Part shown: one piece after another, positions 32,226 to 33,271 of the stretch
Numbering within the stretch: position 1 is the first letter of the stretch
Layout: each line of letters begins with the position of its first letter
Source of the DNA: JBBPYR01 sp038199755
GTDB lineage: Bacteria > Chloroflexota > Ktedonobacteria > Ktedonobacterales > Ktedonobacteraceae
Assembly: GCA_038199755.1 (NCBI GenBank)
Contig: JBBPYR010000001.1
Coordinates: forward strand, 1-33,271
DNA length: 33,271 nucleotides
Reading direction: 5' to 3'
Notes under the pieces: generated by a model
The model's database searches: none
Told to the model about the DNA's origin: nothing
The model's input: the letters and a program-made list of their open reading frames with translations, nothing else
Program-made: the position numbers and the translations under genes

Positions 32226-33271
32226 CAGGGCTTGTGAATTATTGCTGAGAGACAGAGACTCCAAAATCTGATACGATAGAAATTCCAAAATCCTCTATCG
32301 AGAAGAAGGAGTCTCTCATGATCTATTCTACCGCATTGTCACTCACCCTGCCCTCGTTGACCAGTGATCACCGCCAGCACTTGCTGGAAACCCAGCCCCT
32401 GTTGAGTTTGTATGAAGTCTTCACCACGCTGCCCGATCCTCGCTCCAAACATGGATTGCGCTATGAGCTGGCCTATTTGCTCACCTGTCTGGTCGCAGGC
32501 ATACTCTGTAATTGTGACTCTACGCTGGCCATTGCCCAGTGGTGTCGCGATCAGCGTCCTTTGCTCACCCGGCTCTTCGGGCCACGTCGTTTCCTGTGTC
32601 CCAGCGATTCCCTCTACCGCAAATTGCTGGCTCGCCTCGATGTGGAAGCCATCGAATGGACTCTTGCCGATTGGATACGCAGCACACTGTGTGCCCAGCC
32701 AGATGACCCCATCGCCTTAGACGGCAAAACGGTTCGTGGGGCCAGAAAGGATGATCAACCAGCTCCCCACCTGCTCTCTTTTCGCACGCATCATAGCCAG
32801 GAAACCCTTCTACAGGTCGTTGTTTGCGAGAAGACCAATGAGATTCCAGTCGCACAGGCTCTCTTGCCCTGCTTGCCTATCGATGGACGCATCGTCACCG
32901 CAGACGCGTTGCACACGCAGAAGGATTTTATGCAGTGCGTGGATGCGTTAGGGGGAAAAACGGTGCTTACGGTCAAAAACAATCAACCCACGCTTTATTC
33001 TGACCTCGCCACGTATTTTGCCGATCCGCATGCCTCTTTTGAGCAATCCTCCACCCGTGATCAGCATCGGGGGCGCATTGAAACTCGCTCCATCCGCGTA
33101 AGCAGTGAAATGAATTCCTACCTGACAGACTGGCCACTTATCCAGCAAGTTGCCGAGTTGACGCGAACCGTCACGGTTCGTAAAACGGGAAAAACCAGCC
33201 ACGAAGTGGTCTATCTCATTACTCCTTTAACCGCTCTTGAGGCTGGTCCACACCGTTTACTTGAATTAGTG
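32226..33271 (+). mobile_element. ISAs1-family insertion sequence, right end beyond the window
   Basis: The transposase ORF is preceded by CAGGGCTTGTGAATTA at 32226, a plausible left terminal repeat because ISAs1-type ends typically start CAGGG. The right end and the target duplication lie outside the window, so the left boundary is provisional. Confidence 0.75.
32318..33271 (+). CDS. ISAs1-family transposase (3' end outside window)
   Basis: The frame is open from ATG 32318 to the last base (318 codons seen), with GAAGGAG upstream. The N-terminus SLYEVFTTLPDPRSKHGLRY is the DDE_Tnp_1-associated domain. Catalytic positions appear as IALDGKTVRGAR (first Asp), IVTADALHTQKDF (second Asp) and HRGRIETRSIRV (Glu). 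VLTVKNNQPTLYSDL lies between them, as usual in ISAs1/H-repeat transposases. About 40-60 residues are expected beyond the window edge. No frameshift is seen, so it may be active. Confidence 0.92.
   Translation, partial: MIYSTALSLTLPSLTSDHRQHLLETQPLLSLYEVFTTLPDPRSKHGLRYELAYLLTCLVAGILCNCDSTLAIAQWCRDQRPLLTRLFGPRRFLCPSDSLYRKLLARLDVEAIEWTLADWIRSTLCAQPDDPIALDGKTVRGARKDDQPAPHLLSFRTHHSQETLLQVVVCEKTNEIPVAQALLPCLPIDGRIVTADALHTQKDFMQCVDALGGKTVLTVKNNQPTLYSDLATYFADPHASFEQSSTRDQHRGRIETRSIRVSSEMNSYLTDWPLIQQVAELTRTVTVRKTGKTSHEVVYLITPLTALEAGPHRLLELV

Overview
The window looks like a chromosomal segment of a Ktedonobacteria-type member of the Chloroflexota. That is inferred from gene content, mosaic architecture, roughly balanced base composition and the mixture of metabolic genes with a contractile injection locus. 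No rRNA or tRNA is present to fix taxonomy. The dominant content is an almost complete extracellular contractile injection system (eCIS; Afp/PVC-like phage-tail machine) with two putative toxic cargo genes beside it.

Left end (1-3275): the tail of a plus-strand operon whose stop and start codons overlap by 4 nt at every junction. It encodes an amidohydrolase cut by the window edge, a DUF59/MIP18 small protein, a protein shaped like a tyrosine recombinase but without its catalytic set, and a zinc alcohol dehydrogenase. A perfect intrinsic terminator closes it. This order resembles the accessory part of propane/acetone soluble di-iron monooxygenase clusters, so the hydroxylase genes may lie just upstream. 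An optional small ORF and an APH/hydroxyurea-type phosphotransferase gene follow. Next comes about 0.9 kb of non-coding DNA with two diverged ~105-bp direct repeats and a 14-bp inverted repeat.

Cargo island (5674-8857): two divergent genes share an N-terminal DUF4157 (HEAWH...EAD) module, the usual signature of eCIS cargo. Their C-termini differ. One carries a long acidic/basic linker and a putative deaminase-fold domain (HVE...CPDC). The other has a small beta-barrel-like domain and a GGH/SGHY toxin-like domain.

Structural operon (28372 down to 8850, minus strand): sheath, tube, zinc-ribbon protein, disordered Pro-rich protein, DUF4255 terminator protein, AAA+ ATPase, a small conserved protein, tube-adaptor protein, LysM protein, gp27-like hub, gpV-like spike with 42-bp repeats, gp25-like wedge, baseplate-J protein, a giant baseplate protein and a gpI/beta-helix tail protein. 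Most junctions overlap or lie within a few bases. The 1482-aa baseplate protein is the most unusual item: it contains BNR/sortilin-type propeller repeats interrupted by four predicted transmembrane helices, suggesting a membrane-anchored machine. No conventional tape-measure, PAAR or tail-fibre gene is visible. A divergent DUF6519 gene (28785-30695) starts from the same intergenic region as the sheath gene.

Right end (30696-33271): a gene graveyard with a frameshifted integrase, a TetR C-terminal remnant joined to a decapitated SDR gene, and then the left part of an ISAs1-family insertion sequence running off the window. The eCIS locus is therefore bordered on this side by mobile and decayed DNA.
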